Assembly (NCBI RefSeq): GCF_902498785.1
Contig: NZ_LR701493.1
Coordinates: 1,054,724 to 1,118,723, forward strand
From: Sphingomonas sp. EC-HK361
Lineage (GTDB): Bacteria; Pseudomonadota; Alphaproteobacteria; Sphingomonadales; Sphingomonadaceae
Reading direction: 5' to 3'
Length of the DNA stretch: 64,000 nucleotides
The notes below the pieces were generated by a model. It saw nothing but the letters and a program-made list of their open reading frames with translations, was not told the DNA's origin and searched no databases. Position numbers and translations under genes: made by a program. Position 1 is the stretch's first letter. Every line of letters begins with the position of its first letter. Below, piece by piece: positions 62,641-64,000 of this stretch.

Positions 62641-64000
62641 GGTGCCCGGCTCCGGATCGCGTCGGCAAGCCCCGCCGCCCACTTCGTAATGTCGCCCGCC
62701 CCCAGGCACACGACCTGATCGCCAGCGCGCAAGCCTCCCGCCAGCGCATCTGCAAGCGCTTCGGCACTGTCGATCGTCGCCGCCGATCGATGCCCACGCC
62801 GCTTCAATCCCTCGACCAGCGCGTCGGCATCGATACCCTCGACCGGCGTCTCCCCCGCGGCATAGACTGGCGTCACATAGACCACATCCGCGTCGTTGAA
62901 CGCGGTCTGGAACTCCTCCATCAGATTGCCCAGTCGCGAATAGCGGTGCGGCTGGACGACCGCGATCACGCGACCTGCCGCGCTTTCCCGCGCCGCCGCC
63001 AGCACCGCGCGGACCTCCACCGGGTGGTGGCCGTAATCGTCGATGATCGTGGCCGAACCACCCCCAAGATCTTGAGCCACCGCGACCTCGCCGACCTTGG
63101 TGAAGCGCCGTTTCACCCCGCCGAACTGGCCGAAACCCTTCTGGATCGTGGCATCGTCGATGCCGAGCTCCAGCGCCACGCCGATCGCGGCGAGCGCATT
63201 CTGTACGTTGTGCCGCCCCGGCATCGGCAGCTCGATTCCCTCGATCGACCGCACCGTCCCGTCGCGGCTCCGCACGATCGTCTCGAACCGGTTGCCCCCC
63301 GCGACCGGGGTCACATTCACCCCGCGCACGTCGGCCTGCGCCGAAAAGCCATAGGTCACGACCCGCCGGTCGCGCACCCGCGGCAGGATCGACTGCACCT
63401 CGGCGTGATCGAGACACAGCAGCGCCGCGCCGTAGAAGGGCACGTTCTCGACAAACTCGACGAACGCATCCTTCACCCGCTCGAAGCTGCCGTAATGATC
63501 GAGATGTTCGGGATCGATATTGGTGACGACCGCGATCGTGCCGTCGAGCCGCAGGAAGCTGCCGTCGCTCTCGTCCGCCTCGACGACCATCCAGTCGCTG
63601 TCGCCCAGCCGCGCGTTCGAGCCATACTGGTTGATGATCCCGCCATTGATGACGGTCGGATCGACCCCGCCCGCATCGAGCAGCGCCGCGACCATCGACG
63701 TCGTCGTCGTCTTCCCGTGCGTGCCCGCCACCGCGACGGTCGATTTCAGCCGCATCAGCTCCGCAAGCATCTCGGCGCGGCGGACGACGGGAATACGCCG
63801 TTCGAGCGCCGCCTCGACCTCCGGATTGCCGCGCTTGATCGCGGTCGAGGTGACGACGACCGCGGCTTCGCTGAGGTTCGCCGCGTCGTGCCCGATCGCG
63901 ACGGGAATGCCCTTCGCGCGCAGCCCCTCGACGACATAGCCTTCCGCCACGTCGGAGCCCTGCACGCTATAGCCGAGATTCTTCATCACCTCGGCGATGC
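62637..64000 (-). CDS. murC: UDP-N-acetylmuramate--L-alanine ligase (partial, 5' end outside window)
   Basis: MurC adds L-alanine to UDP-MurNAc with ATP. The visible part of about 454 residues begins within the N-terminal domain ([17 protein letters not shown]) and includes the ATP P-loop [17 protein letters not shown] near visible residue 97. It continues to [20 protein letters not shown] and the C-terminal ligase domain with [12 protein letters not shown]. The beginning lies beyond base 64000. Its stop overlaps the murB start. Confidence 0.95.
   Translation of the reverse strand, partial: IAEVMKNLGYSVQGSDVAEGYVVEGLRAKGIPVAIGHDAANLSEAAVVVTSTAIKRGNPEVEAALERRIPVVRRAEMLAELMRLKSTVAVAGTHGKTTTTSMVAALLDAGGVDPTVINGGIINQYGSNARLGDSDWMVVEADESDGSFLRLDGTIAVVTNIDPEHLDHYGSFERVKDAFVEFVENVPFYGAALLCLDHAEVQSILPRVRDRRVVTYGFSAQADVRGVNVTPVAGGNRFETIVRSRDGTVRSIEGIELPMPGRHNVQNALAAIGVALELGIDDATIQKGFGQFGGVKRRFTKVGEVAVAQDLGGGSATIIDDYGHHPVEVRAVLAAARESAAGRVIAVVQPHRYSRLGNLMEEFQTAFNDADVVYVTPVYAAGETPVEGIDADALVEGLKRRGHRSAATIDSAEALADALAGGLRAGDQVVCLGAGDITKWAAGLADAIRSRAP

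Overview
The window is high-GC DNA from an alphaproteobacterium, most likely of the family Sphingomonadaceae (Sphingomonas or a close relative). Evidence for this is the PhyR-NepR-EcfG general stress response locus with a PhyP-like kinase, the murC-murB-ddl-ftsQ-ftsA-ftsZ order, the zapA-6S RNA-formyltetrahydrofolate cyclo-ligase order, and many short palindromic elements between genes. No phage, transposase, CRISPR array or large foreign island is visible.

Bases 1-19,200 form a lipid/acyl-CoA catabolism region. It has three acyl-CoA dehydrogenases, a zinc alcohol dehydrogenase, an ACAD10/11-type phosphotransferase, two short-chain dehydrogenases, a TesB thioesterase, a FadJ/FadB-type fusion, an amidase, a beta-lactamase-fold hydrolase and an acyl-CoA ligase. 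The pairing of an aminoglycoside-phosphotransferase-like kinase with an ACAD11-like dehydrogenase suggests breakdown of 4-hydroxy acids through phosphorylated CoA esters. A short PAS/chemoreceptor protein and a TonB-domain protein sit inside this region. Glycerol kinase, a nucleosidase, an AI-2E-type permease and tRNA-Asp follow (19,350-22,900).

Bases 23,000-28,700 run leftward with thiE, an O-methyltransferase and the glycolytic genes gap, pgk and class I fba. A MOSC protein is tucked between gap and pgk. A ribbon-helix-helix/PemK toxin-antitoxin pair with its own perfect palindromic operator lies between pgk and fba. Rightward from 28,900 come a small coiled-coil protein, zapA, a 6S RNA, 5-FTHF cyclo-ligase, an L,D-transpeptidase, an M23 peptidase and efp. 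Leftward from 39,143 lie glnE, bcp, a DUF455 protein, a second M23 peptidase, erpA, xth and a truncated outer-membrane transporter remnant.

Bases 39,380-43,570 hold the general stress response hub: ecfG, a 45-residue membrane protein, phyR, nepR, a phyP-like kinase and an entericidin. The most interesting object in the window lies between phyP and the entericidin gene. A perfect EcfG promoter (GGAAC-N16-CGTT) is followed by about 100 nt that fold into a 9-bp hairpin with a C-rich loop and then a strong intrinsic terminator with a second C-rich loop. This is a candidate stress-induced small RNA resembling GsrN of Caulobacter.

Bases 43,600-50,200 hold tatABC, scpAB, nagZ, a SPOR protein and argS. 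These are followed by a DUF1800/DUF1501 pair, dgt, another SPOR protein and the division/cell-wall (dcw) cluster running off the right edge inside murC. At least thirteen palindromic repeats punctuate the window. One, 57 bp long, sits in frame inside the 5' end of the essential gene murB and appears to be translated.
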